Origin: WQUF01 sp031549525
Lineage (GTDB): Bacteria; Bacillota; Clostridia; Clostridiales; Clostridiaceae
Reading direction: 5' to 3'
Assembly: GCA_031549525.1 (NCBI GenBank)
Contig: JAVBPQ010000087.1
Location: 1 to 57,865 of the forward strand
Length of the DNA: 57,865 bases
The notes below the pieces were generated by a model. That model saw nothing but the letters and a program-made list of their open reading frames with translations, did no database searches and was not told the origin of the DNA. Made by a program: the position numbers and the translations under genes. Positions 1 to 8,115 of the stretch are shown here, piece after piece (position 1 is the first letter of the stretch; every line of letters begins with the position of its first letter).

Positions 1-588
1 TCTAGAAGGGAGTTCAATATCACTCGAAGCCTAGCTGGAATCTTTCATATATCAAAGACTTCTGTAGAAGACTATCTTTGCATCGATAAATTGCACCCTC
101 AAATAAAGGAAAGAGTATATGCTAAGATCATAACACTTCAAGCAGGAAAAAGCTTATCAAAGCTAGATCATGAAAAACAACTTGCTGCCCTTGCACTATT
201 AGGAGAAGCTAAGATAAATGATATGGAGAGGATTAAAATCTTAACTAATCCTAAATATGGAAGGATACTTGACCCTGTGGCTCAGACTATGATAAATGAT
301 ACATGGGATCTTAGATTAGATAGGGTTTCAAAGATGACCCCATCTAAGACTAAAATTAAACTCGATATCGAAAGAAGCGATATCGATATAACCTTTAAAG
401 CTCTAATTTTGACAAGAAGGTCGCATGCAATAGAAGAACAAAGAGTTGATAGCTCTAATAATTATTTTAAAATATCTGTAAATAAAAAACAGATAAAAGA
501 ATATACAGATGCAGGATTAATAGATAAAGATTTAGTAGATAAGCTAAGAGAGACTAAATTTGATAAGATATTGCAGCATAAATTCTAA
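1..588 (+). CDS. ParB-like DNA-binding protein, 5'-truncated by window edge
   Basis: Frame 1 is open from the first base to the stop at 586-588, so about 195 C-terminal residues of a longer protein are present; the TTG at 91 is probably internal. The first visible residues (EFNITRSLAGIFHISKTSVE) look like the helix-turn-helix of ParB/Spo0J-type proteins, followed by an LHPQIKERV stretch and a LSKLDHEKQLAAL segment like the post-HTH region of that family. Such proteins bind centromere-like sites or act as nucleoid or transcription factors. The N-terminal ParB domain lies outside the window. It could instead be a phage- or plasmid-derived KorB/ParB relative. The family call is a reading of motif style, not an alignment. 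Confidence 0.55.
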   Translation, partial: SRREFNITRSLAGIFHISKTSVEDYLCIDKLHPQIKERVYAKIITLQAGKSLSKLDHEKQLAALALLGEAKINDMERIKILTNPKYGRILDPVAQTMINDTWDLRLDRVSKMTPSKTKIKLDIERSDIDITFKALILTRRSHAIEEQRVDSSNNYFKISVNKKQIKEYTDAGLIDKDLVDKLRETKFDKILQHKF

Positions 589-979
589 AAAATATTTATA
601 AAAAAGAATCTAAACTTTTAAAAAACTAAATCCTTAAATAAAAACCATTTAAAAAAAATTTTTTGAATGAAAAAACCCACAGGAAAAGTCTGCCCTTTTG
701 ATTCTAATACATTTTATGACTTCTATCAAAAAATTCTTTAAAAATGAAAAATCTAAAACATCTTTTAAAAAATTCCCTTTTTAAGATAAATAAATATATT
801 TTTACCATTAACTATCTATTTTTTTTACTAACCATAGTTCTATTTTATGATCTTATTAGAAAACTCAAATTTGGGCTTATAAGAGTTCTTATTTTTTTAG
901 ATTATCCTAATTAAAAAGAGACTGGTACCTTAGATTTTTAAAGTACAACACAGCCCCTCTTTTGCTAATTTTGATAAAA
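589..979. other. AT-rich intergenic region, no gene seen
   Basis: This gap of about 390 bases between the ParB-like gene and trpS has no convincing ORF with a ribosome binding site on either strand. A short hairpin (ATAAG, loop of 4, CTTAT, then seven T) at 879-898 could end plus-strand transcription. A C/G-rich patch at 675-695 sits in otherwise A/T-rich DNA and was not identified. Confidence 0.4.
913..964 (-). terminator. possible terminator after trpS
   Basis: On the minus strand, AAAAGAG followed by CTG pairs with CAG and CTCTTTT across an internal loop, and the 3' side runs into five T. It lies just past the trpS stop. The stem is interrupted and the loop is large, so this is tentative. 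Confidence 0.35.
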
Positions 980-1975
980 TTATAATACAAGTCCAATTTT
1001 CTTTTTCATCTTATTTAATGTCTTATTTGCAATATAAGATGCTTTTTCAGCCCCCTCTTTATATACACTCTCTAGATAGCTCTTATCTTTCATATATTGC
1101 TTTATTTTTTCCTGAATTGGACCTAAAGCTGAACATATGGCTTCAGCCACATCTTGTTTAAAAATTCCGTATCCTTTTCCTTCATAATCTTTTTCTATTT
1201 CATCATAAGACTTTCCTGTTAGTGAAGAAAATATCTCTATAAGATTTCTAATACCAGGCTGTTCTTCTCTATGCTTTACAACTCCAATAGTATCAGTTAC
1301 AGCTCTTGATATCTTCTTTCTAATCACATCCTTGTCATCCATCAATAGAATATATCCATTAGGGTTTTCACCTGACTTTGACATCTTAGACTCAGGGTTT
1401 TGAAGATCCATAACTCTCTTACCAATTTCTCCAATGTAAGGCTCTGGAATTTTAAATGTAGGAGAATAGAGATTATTAAACCTCTGAGCTAAATCACGAG
1501 TTAACTCTATATGCTGCTTTTGATCTTCTCCAACTGGAACAAGATCTGCATTATAAAGCAATATATCCACAGCCATTAGCACAGGATAATTTAAAAGTCC
1601 AGCTCCAATGCTCTCCTTTAATTTTTTAGTTTTATCTTTAAATTGGGTCATCCTAGTTAACTCTCCCATATATGCATAACAGCCTAATAACCATTGAGCT
1701 TCTGCATGAGCTTTTACATGAGACTGTATAAACAAAGTAGATTTTTTTGTATCGATGCCACAAGCTAAATAAGTAGAAATAACTTCTAAAGTCCTCCTCC
1801 TTAAATCAGCAGGATTTTGCATCACTGTTATAGCATGTAAGTCTACACTGCAATAGAAACATTCATACTCTTCTTGAAGCTTTACCCAATTTTTTAATGC
1901 TCCTATATAATTTCCAAGCGTCAAATCTCCTGATGGTTGAGTTCCACTGAAGATTATTTTTTTAACATCATCCAT
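980..1975 (-). CDS. trpS: tryptophanyl-tRNA synthetase
   Basis: Class I aminoacyl-tRNA synthetase that charges tRNA-Trp. The 331 residues match the usual bacterial length. The N-terminal GTQPSGDLTLGN segment (residues 11-22) carries the HIGH-equivalent TLGN, and the KMSKS signature appears intact near residue 197. GEDQKQH and the LNYPVLMAVDILLY stretch are also typical of TrpRS. The ATG follows AAAGGAGG with good spacing. Expression should be controlled by the T-box leader directly upstream, so the gene is induced when uncharged tRNA-Trp accumulates. It appears monocistronic. Confidence 0.97.
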   Translation of the reverse strand: MDDVKKIIFSGTQPSGDLTLGNYIGALKNWVKLQEEYECFYCSVDLHAITVMQNPADLRRRTLEVISTYLACGIDTKKSTLFIQSHVKAHAEAQWLLGCYAYMGELTRMTQFKDKTKKLKESIGAGLLNYPVLMAVDILLYNADLVPVGEDQKQHIELTRDLAQRFNNLYSPTFKIPEPYIGEIGKRVMDLQNPESKMSKSGENPNGYILLMDDKDVIRKKISRAVTDTIGVVKHREEQPGIRNLIEIFSSLTGKSYDEIEKDYEGKGYGIFKQDVAEAICSALGPIQEKIKQYMKDKSYLESVYKEGAEKASYIANKTLNKMKKKIGLVL

Positions 1976-1984
1976 TTTTATCCT

Positions 1985-2215
1985 CCTTTAAATAAAAAAA
2001 CCCTATAGCAAAGCCATAGGGCGATATTTTCGCGGTACCACCTAAATTAGTAAAATACTATCTTTATCCTTAAGGCGGAAAACCTTTTTAGCTACTATAA
2101 ATTTCACTAAAAATTCTCAAAAGTCCACTTCATCCTTCTAGAATCTGCTCTTTTCCACCTAATAGAGCTCTCTTTAAGCCACAAAAAGACTACTCTCTTT
2201 TTCATCGAAATATAT
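1985..2215 (-). promoter_or_regulatory. T-box riboswitch, trpS leader (Trp specifier)
   Basis: The minus-strand leader contains the hallmark T-box sequence AGGTGGTACCGCG (complement of 2031-2043), followed by an intrinsic terminator (1994-2021) and then trpS. Stem I is upstream with an AGTA-like element near its 5' side (GAGAGTAGTC) and a TGG codon followed by A (complement of 2125-2127), which fits a tryptophan specifier. In this family, uncharged tRNA pairs its anticodon with the specifier and its acceptor end with the T-box bulge, favouring the antiterminator. A second TGG (AGGTGGAAAAG) lies nearby; I prefer the first because it falls just before the 3' side of the stem I base. Confidence 0.93.
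1994..2021 (-). terminator. T-box intrinsic terminator
   Basis: CCCTATGGC, loop TTT, GCTATAGGG, followed by seven T on the minus strand. The 9-bp stem is complete with one G-U pair. It competes with the T-box antiterminator just upstream. Confidence 0.92.
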
Positions 2216-2227
2216 TAATTTATATTA

Positions 2228-2602
2228 TCATACTTTCCAAAGTCCATGTAAATTGCAATATTCTCTTGCAAATATTATTTCTTCATCAATTTTAAAGATA
2301 GCCTCTGGTTTATCACCTGGTTTAAGATTCTTTCTATAAACTCTTGTGGGAGTATGCACTTCTATCCACTCGATAAAATGCTCAGGAAGCATAGGATGTT
2401 CTATTTCTCCAACTTTAACATGAATGCCGTCTTCAAGCTTTGAAACCACCGGAATATGCTTTTCAGTTGCAGCTTCTTTAGTATTTTCAATTAGATGCTT
2501 CATCTCTTCACCACAACAAACTAAAGTTCCACCTGAAGAATGCAAAATCTCAACTATATGTCCGCATATTTCACATTTATATACTTCTCTAAGTTGTGCC
2601 AT
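2228..2602 (-). CDS. dfx: desulfoferrodoxin (superoxide reductase)
   Basis: A 124-residue two-domain protein. The N-terminal desulforedoxin-like domain carries CEICG and a CC pair near residue 28 for the Fe(SCys)4 centre. The C-terminal neelaredoxin-type domain has the His ligands (KHIPVV, IEHPMLPEHFIEW) and the final CNLHGLWK with Cys and His ligands of the catalytic iron. It reduces superoxide to peroxide in the cytoplasm of anaerobes without making oxygen. The start is ATG at 2602 (MAQLREVYKC), seven codons inside the longest frame, because GGAGGG sits six bases upstream. The rubrerythrin 3 kb away could remove the peroxide produced; that link is inference. Confidence 0.95.
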   Translation of the reverse strand: MAQLREVYKCEICGHIVEILHSSGGTLVCCGEEMKHLIENTKEAATEKHIPVVSKLEDGIHVKVGEIEHPMLPEHFIEWIEVHTPTRVYRKNLKPGDKPEAIFKIDEEIIFAREYCNLHGLWKV

Positions 2603-2724
2603 GAAAATCCCTCCAAAAATCAATATTTTACATTAATATTATATACCAATGCAGATATTCTATCTACATAAAAAATATTTTTTTGAGAAAAATAGGATCA
2701 TATAAATTTAGGAGGTATTACTAT

Positions 2725-2940
2725 ATGGACGAAAATAATAAACCGTATTTACCTAAACAGAGAGGATTTATGGAAAACAATCCAAAAACTATAAAAGCCT
2801 ATTCAAAGGATAAAAAAACTTTTACAAAACTCCCTGATCCTGTTCAAGATCCAATCGTATCTATGAATATAGCTTTTAATGAATTTGACTACACAAGTGA
2901 ACTCATAGAAGATACTGATCCAATAGGTCCTAAATATTAA
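2725..2940 (+). CDS. small hypothetical protein, 71 aa
   Basis: I do not recognise this protein. AGGAGGT at 2710-2716 with good spacing supports ATG 2725 rather than the earlier TTG in frame. The product is polar, proline-rich and acidic at the C-terminus, with no Cys, no membrane segment and no signal peptide. It is followed by a perfect terminator hairpin, and it faces away from the desulfoferrodoxin gene, so a divergent promoter is expected in 2610-2700. The clear ribosome binding site and terminator make it likely a real gene. Confidence 0.65.
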   Translation: MDENNKPYLPKQRGFMENNPKTIKAYSKDKKTFTKLPDPVQDPIVSMNIAFNEFDYTSELIEDTDPIGPKY

Positions 2941-2946
2941 AAAAAG

Positions 2947-2991
2947 AATAATTAAAGCATAGAATATGCTTTAATTATTCTCTCTTTTTTT
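2947..2991. terminator. bidirectional terminator between convergent genes
   Basis: A perfect 15-bp inverted repeat (2947-2961 with 2965-2979) around a 3-base loop is followed by seven T on the plus strand and a T-rich stretch on the minus strand. It serves the 71-aa gene and the zinc-ribbon gene, whose stop codon at 2971-2973 lies inside the right arm. Confidence 0.85.
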
Positions 2992-3354
2992 CCTTGCTTT
3001 CTCCATGCTCATTAAAAAGTTCTTCTGAACTTCATTCTTACCAGCATATGGATCATTTGCCATATGAAAACCTATAACATTTTCATTTGAATTATAGTTT
3101 ACCCTCAATCCCTCTTGAATTTGTCTTAAACTATTGAACTGATCTTTTGTTATCTCAAATCCTCTCTCACAGTTTGGACATACTAAAAAATATTTGAAAC
3201 TATATGGTATAACTGGAATAAAGAACAGAGTCATCCAGGTAGTAATTCTTAAAAGTTCATATGCATGATTTTTTTCACATAATTTACAATTTTTATCAGG
3301 CAAATACCCAAAATTCTTTTTTGTTGTCTTACCAAGACCGAATAATACAATCAT
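2971..3354 (-). CDS. zinc-ribbon membrane-associated protein
   Basis: 127 residues with two Cys pairs: CKLC near residues 23-26 and CPNC near 59-62, enclosing a hydrophobic stretch (TTWMTLFFIPVIPYSF) that could be a membrane hairpin or buried helix. This order (GLGKTTKKNFG, CxxC, aromatic segment, CPNC) fits the small zinc-ribbon family often annotated zinc_ribbon_15; function unknown. The tail is basic. AAGGAG precedes the ATG. The gene ends inside the shared terminator hairpin. Confidence 0.7.
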   Translation of the reverse strand: MIVLFGLGKTTKKNFGYLPDKNCKLCEKNHAYELLRITTWMTLFFIPVIPYSFKYFLVCPNCERGFEITKDQFNSLRQIQEGLRVNYNSNENVIGFHMANDPYAGKNEVQKNFLMSMEKARKKRENN

Positions 3355-3426
3355 ACAAAGCTCCTTAGATTTATATTGATTTTATGTTTCTTTATTATAC
3401 TATTAAACTCAAAATCAGTCAAACAG

Positions 3427-3444
3427 AAAACTTGTCCTTACAAG
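3427..3444 (-). terminator. weak hairpin downstream of lysA
   Basis: On the minus strand CTTGT, loop AAGG, ACAAG is followed by TTTTCTGTTT. The 5-bp stem is short, so this is only a possible terminator for lysA. Confidence 0.3.
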
Positions 3445-3457
3445 GTAAAACGGTTAG

Positions 3458-4744
3458 TTATAGCTCATTTTGTAACATTTCTTCGTAGGACATTCTCCTA
3501 TAAGAAAGCTTATCCTCTCCATTTTTTACAAAAATTACAGAAGGTACAGCATTTCTATTATATTGAGATGCCATAGAAAAACAATATGCACCTGTAGAAA
3601 ATACTGCAAGAATATCATCACTCTTAGGTGAGTTTATAAGGCAGTTTTCTAATAAAATATCTCCTGATTCGCAGCATTTACCTGAAATGGTAACATTTTC
3701 TCTTTTCCCTTCATTTACTCTATTTGCAATAACACATTCATATTTTGCATTATAAAGAGCAGGTCTTATATTATCTCCCATTCCTCCATCTACTGAAATA
3801 TACTTTCTTATACCCTCTATTTCTTTAATAGCCCCAAGCCTATAAAGAGTAGTTCCTGCTTCCCCTACTATACTCCTCCCTGGCTCTATGACAAGAGTTG
3901 GCATATCAATATCAGCAGAGCTTATTTCTTCATTATAATACTCAATTATATTTTGACACATGTCCCGTATAGTCTTTGGGTCATCTCCATTAGAATAGTA
4001 TATTCCAAATCCTCCTCCTAAATTTAGTTCTTCTATAGTATACTTATACATATCCTTTATCTCTTTAATAATCGATACTAAGGTTTCAGCCTCTTCTTTA
4101 AAGGGCTTTGTTTCAAATATCTGAGATCCTATATGACAATGTATTCCCAAAAGCTTTAAATTTTTTGATTTAAGAGTTTTATCCACTGCAATTTTTAACT
4201 TATTTTCAACAATTGTAAATCCAAATTTAGTATCTGTACCTGCAGTTTTAATATATTCATGAGTGTGAGCATCTATTCCTGGAGCTACCCTTAAAAGTAT
4301 ATTTTGAATTTTATTTTGCCTCTTGCATTCATCTTGAAGAAGATCAAGCTCATAAAAATTATCTACTACTATTTTCCCAACTCCATATTTTACTGCCATT
4401 TCAATTTCTTCGCATGTTTTGTTGTTTCCATGAAAATATACTTTATCTAATGGAAATTCTGCTTTTATAGCAGTATATAACTCTCCACCTGAAACCACAT
4501 CTAAATTTAAACCTTCTTCTTCTATTATCTTGCACATATACTTGGTTAAAAAAGCTTTACCAGCATAGGCAACTTTAAATCCTTTGTCTATGAAATTCTC
4601 TCTGTATTCTCTGCATTTTTCTCTTATGAGTTCTTCATCCATTACATATAATGGTGTTCCGTAATTTTTAACAAGATCTAAAGAAGATACCCCTCCAATA
4701 TAGAGTATATCATCCTTCACTTCCATCGTCCCAACAATTTTCAA
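3458..4744 (-). CDS. lysA: diaminopimelate decarboxylase
   Basis: PLP-dependent fold-type III decarboxylase that makes L-lysine from meso-diaminopimelate, the last lysine-pathway step. The PLP lysine is in VAYAGKAFL (about residue 63), followed by HCHIGSQ, the glycine-rich GGGFGI, EPGRSIVGEAG for the phosphate, and CCESGD near the C-terminus contributing the active-site Cys from the partner subunit. The longest frame opens with a GTG that is itself part of the AAGAGGTG ribosome binding site, so I place the start at TTG 4744; ATG 4726 is the alternative. No lysine riboswitch is visible upstream. It stands alone rather than in a dap operon. Confidence 0.95.
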   Translation of the reverse strand: MKIVGTMEVKDDILYIGGVSSLDLVKNYGTPLYVMDEELIREKCREYRENFIDKGFKVAYAGKAFLTKYMCKIIEEEGLNLDVVSGGELYTAIKAEFPLDKVYFHGNNKTCEEIEMAVKYGVGKIVVDNFYELDLLQDECKRQNKIQNILLRVAPGIDAHTHEYIKTAGTDTKFGFTIVENKLKIAVDKTLKSKNLKLLGIHCHIGSQIFETKPFKEEAETLVSIIKEIKDMYKYTIEELNLGGGFGIYYSNGDDPKTIRDMCQNIIEYYNEEISSADIDMPTLVIEPGRSIVGEAGTTLYRLGAIKEIEGIRKYISVDGGMGDNIRPALYNAKYECVIANRVNEGKRENVTISGKCCESGDILLENCLINSPKSDDILAVFSTGAYCFSMASQYNRNAVPSVIFVKNGEDKLSYRRMSYEEMLQNEL

Positions 4745-4819
4745 ACCTATCACCTCTTTATGATATTCAAATAATATTATATGATTTCAATTTTGTTACA
4801 TTAAAAATGCAAAATAAAA

Positions 4820-4845
4820 AATACAGCAAAGGAACATACTGTATT
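4820..4845 (-). terminator. hairpin with T-tract upstream of lysA
   Basis: AATACAG, a 12-base loop, CTGTATT, then TTTTATTTT on the minus strand, about 75 bases before lysA. It could be a second terminator for the upstream gene or an attenuator in the lysA leader. Confidence 0.35.
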
Positions 4846-4928
4846 AATCTTGTTTCAAAATTGTATTGATTATACAATATGATTACATTAAAGTAAAGAA
4901 AAAATCAATTCAAACTGATATTAGCATA

Positions 4929-4963
4929 AAAACTGATCAAAATTCCTCATTCTGATCAGTTTT
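4929..4963 (-). terminator. terminator of the 108-aa gene
   Basis: AAAACTGATCA, 13-base loop, TGATCAGTTTT, followed by TATGC on the minus strand, about 20 bases past the stop of the 108-aa gene. The 11-bp stem is perfect. Confidence 0.7.
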
Positions 4964-4982
4964 ATAAACAGATATTTTTAGT

Positions 4983-5309
4983 TCATTTTAGCGTTATATT
5001 TTCTTCAAGCTCTAGTACTACTTGTTCCGGTATTATCCTCTTATTTAATATACTGCTTTCAATTTTAAGATAATTAAGATATGTTTCTTGAAGAGAATCA
5101 TAGGTACAGATGGCATTTTCTAATACACAAGATATCTCCCTTGCTCTGTCTAAAGCTTCTTTAATGTCGTTTCTATGAGATAGACCAATTTGATTTAAAA
5201 AATTAGCAGTATTTACCAATGTTTGATAAGTGATAGATAATTTTGCAATAATATCTAATACTGTATTTATATCTTGATAGTAGTCGCACATAACTTTTTT
5301 TAAGGACAT
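4983..5309 (-). CDS. hypothetical helical protein, 108 aa
   Basis: Not recognised. The sequence is predicted to be largely alpha-helical with heptad-like spacing of hydrophobic residues, has three Cys, and no signal peptide or membrane span. A modest AGGATGTG lies upstream of ATG 5309. It is framed by two terminators (5337-5364 upstream, 4929-4963 downstream), so it is probably transcribed alone from a promoter in the short gap before it. Confidence 0.6.
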   Translation of the reverse strand: MSLKKVMCDYYQDINTVLDIIAKLSITYQTLVNTANFLNQIGLSHRNDIKEALDRAREISCVLENAICTYDSLQETYLNYLKIESSILNKRIIPEQVVLELEENITLK

Positions 5310-5336
5310 AAATTTATCACATCCTAACGTATAATA

Positions 5337-5364
5337 AAAAGTAGGGAAAATTTACCCTACTTTT
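5337..5364 (-). terminator. terminator of the 49-aa gene
   Basis: AAAAGTAGGG, 8-base loop, CCCTACTTTT and further T on the minus strand: a perfect 10-bp stem 30 bases after the stop of the small gene at 5397-5546. Confidence 0.85.
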
Positions 5365-5396
5365 ATTTATATGCAAAATTATACTTAAAAATATAC

Positions 5397-5546
5397 CTAT
5401 ATACACTTTTTAACTGAATTTATATATTCGTCATCTATTTCATCAAAGCACTCTGAGATACTTTTATTACTTTTTGCATTATTTCTCATGAAATATTTTT
5501 CACTCTCTATTTCAATTAAAAACTTATCAGGAACAGAAATAATCAC
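5397..5546 (-). CDS. small hypothetical protein, 49 aa
   Basis: A short gene found by reading the minus strand between two annotated genes. GTG at 5546 is preceded by GGAGGTAACAAA, an ideal ribosome binding site. The product begins VIISVPDKFLIEIESEKYFM and ends with an acidic segment and VKKCI; it has no membrane span and resembles no family I can name. The strong terminator right after it supports a real transcription unit. The IISVPDKFLIEIE opening is reminiscent of small antitoxin-like or ribbon-helix-helix proteins, but there is no partner gene next to it, so I give it no function. Confidence 0.6.
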   Translation of the reverse strand: MIISVPDKFLIEIESEKYFMRNNAKSNKSISECFDEIDDEYINSVKKCI

Positions 5547-5606
5547 TTTGTTACCTCCAGAAAATTATTATCTTATTCATCCCATTTAAGCAATATTTAT
5601 AACAAT

Positions 5607-6281
5607 TTATTTTTCTCTCTTGTACCCTCCATTATACCAATAGGGATAATTATGGTAATAAAAGTATGGATACCACCAATTGAAATTGTATGGAGAATAT
5701 GGTCTGCGCCTTCTTCTTCTTTTTGGATTTCTTGAATTTTCAAATTCATAAACATCGTTTTCTTCAATCTCTACAGCATAATTATTAGGATATTTACAAA
5801 GAGAGCATGATTCATGTGCTTCTTTTGAAACAAAAATATTTCCGCAATTTAAACATTTATAGGTTCTCTTTTTCATATTGTTTTTATCATTTTCAACCAT
5901 AGATGATAATTCTTTAAAAATATCACTATGCTCTTTTTCAACTTTAATAAGCTGTCTAAAGAAATTTGCAATATCTTCAAAGCCTTCTTCCATAGCTTCT
6001 TTTTCATATCTTCTATATAAAGTATTGCTATCTTCCATCTCATTATTTATTGAATTCTTCAAATTTTCACTCGTGCTCTTAACCAATTTTAGATATCTTT
6101 TAAATGCCTCCCTCGCATGAGCAAATTCTTCCTTAGCAATTTCAATAAAGTCCTCAGCTACATCTGTATATCCTTCTTCCATAGCTTTTTCTGCAAATAA
6201 GGAATATTTAGTAAGCGTTCTTGCTTCTCCAGAAAATGTTTTTAAAAGATTTTTTTCTGTTCTTGAACCAGATAAACTCAT
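5607..6281 (-). CDS. rubrerythrin-like protein with Arg-rich and aromatic tail
   Basis: Three parts are visible. Residues 15-125 form a ferritin-like four-helix diiron domain with ExxH motifs at about E52-H55 and E115-H118. Residues 140-165 form a rubredoxin-like Fe(Cys)4 site (CLNCG and CSLC). Residues 188-224 are unusual: six consecutive arginines, then 27 residues of which 15 are aromatic (10 Tyr, 3 Trp, 2 Phe). Rubrerythrins reduce hydrogen peroxide in the cytoplasm of anaerobes and normally end at the rubredoxin domain. The start at ATG 6281 is chosen because GAGGAAAC lies 5-6 bases upstream. The tail suggests localisation to a structure such as the spore coat, which is inference. Confidence 0.85.
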   Translation of the reverse strand: MSLSGSRTEKNLLKTFSGEARTLTKYSLFAEKAMEEGYTDVAEDFIEIAKEEFAHAREAFKRYLKLVKSTSENLKNSINNEMEDSNTLYRRYEKEAMEEGFEDIANFFRQLIKVEKEHSDIFKELSSMVENDKNNMKKRTYKCLNCGNIFVSKEAHESCSLCKYPNNYAVEIEENDVYEFENSRNPKRRRRRRPYSPYNFNWWYPYFYYHNYPYWYNGGYKREK

Positions 6282-6354
6282 ATATAGTTTCCTCAAAATT
6301 ATTTTCATAATATTATATTTATTATAATCTAGTATGTTACTAACAACGGAACGT

Positions 6355-6396
6355 AAAAAAAATAAGAAGCTAAAAAATTTTAACTTCTTATTTTTT
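6355..6396 (-). terminator. terminator after tRNA-Lys
   Basis: AATAAGAAG pairs with CTTCTTATT, extended by TAAAA/TTTTA across one mismatch, followed by a run of T on the minus strand directly after the tRNA 3' end. Confidence 0.8.
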
Positions 6397-6397
6397 A

Positions 6398-6470
6398 TGG
6401 TCCACTAGGGACTCGAACCCTAGGCCACATGATTAAGAGTCACGTGCTCTACCAACTGAGCTAGTGGACC
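6398..6470 (-). tRNA. tRNA-Lys (anticodon CTT)
   Basis: The minus strand folds into a full cloverleaf: acceptor GGTCCAC/GTGGACC, D stem GCTC/GAGC, anticodon stem CGTGA/TCATG with loop CTCTTAA (anticodon CTT, reading AAG), T stem TAGGG/CCCTA with loop TTCGAGT, discriminator A. CCA is not encoded, so it must be added after transcription. The gene stands alone with its own terminator. Confidence 0.96.
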
Positions 6471-6570
6471 TTTTTTAAATCACAATATTTATTATACCAT
6501 ATTTTTTAAAGCTTACAATATATTTTTCAAAGATAATATAAAAAAATTATAAATTCCTTTTTTTATGATT

Positions 6571-7893
6571 TTACATCAAATATTTCATCATCAAAGTAGC
6601 AAGACCGAGGAAGAAAAAGAACCCTACTACATCAGTTACAGTGGTTACAAATACAGCAGAAGCAAGAGCTGGATCTATTTTTAATTTTTTTAAAGTTACT
6701 GGAATTAAAAAACCAGATAAAGTTGCCATTACCATGTTTCCTATCATAGCAAGACCTATTATTAAACCTGTAATATATTTTCCGCTTAATAGTCCAGCAT
6801 ATAGTGAACTTACAAGTCCAATGGAAATACCTGTTAAAAGCCCCACTATGATTTCTTTTATTAAAATTTTAAAGCTGTTTTCTTTGCTTAATTCTCCTAA
6901 GGCAATACCTCTTACGACTAATGTAAGAGTTTGAGTTCCTGCATTTCCTCCCATACCTGCTACTATTGGCATAAGGGTTGCGAGTATGGCAACTTTAGCA
7001 ATTGTGCTTTCAAATAATCCTACAACTGATGATGCTAGTATGGCAGTTAACAGGTTCACAAATAACCATGGAAATCTATTTTTATAAGAAACCATAAATG
7101 TATCATCGATTTTCTCCCCTTCTTGAATCCCTCCAAGTCTATGTATATCTTCAGTAGCTTCTTCTTCCATTACATAGATTATATCATCTACAGTTATTAT
7201 GCCTACCATTGTATTGTTTTCATCCACAACTGGCAAAATTAAATAACCATATTTTTTAAATAGCATAGATACCTCTTCCTGATCCATCAAAGCAGGTACA
7301 CATTTTACATTTTCGTTCATTATATCTTTAATTTTTGTATCAAAGGTATTTATAACTAAATCTCTAAGTGATAATACTCCCTTTAATTTAGAGTTCTTAT
7401 CTAAAACATAAAGATAATATCCATTTGCAGAATCAGGAGCTAATTTTTGAAGATAAGCTAAAGTCTCAGCAACTGACATATATTCTTTTAATGAATAAAA
7501 CTCAGTAGCCATTATACTTCCTGCGGTACTTTCAGGATAAGAGAGTATTTCCCTTACATCTTCTTTTGAATCTTCATCTAAATTTCTCAATATTTCATCT
7601 GCATGGGGTTTATCTAAGCTTCTTATGAGGTTTGCAAGTTCATCAGAATACATATCTTCTAGTATTCTATTTATCCTACCTTTAGGTATTAATTCAAGAA
7701 GTTCCTTTTTTTCATCCTCGTCTGCACAATCAAATAGATTGGTTAAATAATCATCAGGTAGTTTTTCTAATATGATCTCTTTATCTTCTTTCTCTCTTAA
7801 GTAATCCAAAAAATCTGCAGGATGTATATCATTTAATCTTTCATTAAGCTCATCAACATTTAAATGCATTAGATCTTCTTTTAAATTTTCCAT
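6571..7893 (-). CDS. mgtE: magnesium transporter MgtE
   Basis: 440 residues with the MgtE domain order: N-terminal superhelical domain (about 1-125), two CBS domains (about 130-250; GVLSLRDL and GIITVDDIIYVMEEEATED), a connecting plug helix, then five membrane helices (about 280-440). The pore signature MPIVAGMGGNAGTQTL is complete, and TVTDVVGFFFFLG matches the last helices with the selectivity Asp. It imports Mg2+ and closes when cytoplasmic Mg2+ occupies the CBS interface. Start at ATG 7893 is set by AGGAGGAATTTT; the longer frame has no ribosome binding site. A hairpin, but no M-box, precedes it. Confidence 0.97.
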   Translation of the reverse strand: MENLKEDLMHLNVDELNERLNDIHPADFLDYLREKEDKEIILEKLPDDYLTNLFDCADEDEKKELLELIPKGRINRILEDMYSDELANLIRSLDKPHADEILRNLDEDSKEDVREILSYPESTAGSIMATEFYSLKEYMSVAETLAYLQKLAPDSANGYYLYVLDKNSKLKGVLSLRDLVINTFDTKIKDIMNENVKCVPALMDQEEVSMLFKKYGYLILPVVDENNTMVGIITVDDIIYVMEEEATEDIHRLGGIQEGEKIDDTFMVSYKNRFPWLFVNLLTAILASSVVGLFESTIAKVAILATLMPIVAGMGGNAGTQTLTLVVRGIALGELSKENSFKILIKEIIVGLLTGISIGLVSSLYAGLLSGKYITGLIIGLAMIGNMVMATLSGFLIPVTLKKLKIDPALASAVFVTTVTDVVGFFFFLGLATLMMKYLM

Positions 7894-7918
7894 AAAATTC
7901 CTCCTTTTACACAAATGA

Positions 7919-7946
7919 AAACATCCATGTGAGCTTTATGGATGTT
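7919..7946 (-). promoter_or_regulatory. leader hairpin upstream of mgtE
   Basis: On the minus strand AACATCCAT, loop AAAGCTCAC, ATGGATGTT is followed by TTC. The 9-bp stem ends about 25 bases before the mgtE start. It is terminator-like but with a weak T-tract, so it may be an attenuator or mRNA-stability element. Confidence 0.4.
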
Positions 7947-8115
7947 CTCTATGTTTTTTAGCATATAGTGCAAGAAAATTATACTGTATAGTTAGGCATT
8001 ATACCATTATATTTAAGAATTATTTCTTCTATAAGTTTTTATAGTTAATATTTTACATTAAATTCAAAATAATATCATTTAAAATTTTAATTGCTAAAAT
8101 CTCTTATTCAATATA

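Noticed and set aside
660..700. Small RNA (C/G-rich patch)
   Set aside because: Only a 3-bp hairpin is formed; no match to 6S, SRP or tmRNA sequence that I know.
4745..4928. Lysine riboswitch upstream of lysA
   Set aside because: The region is almost all A/T with short hairpins and lacks the conserved L-box core.
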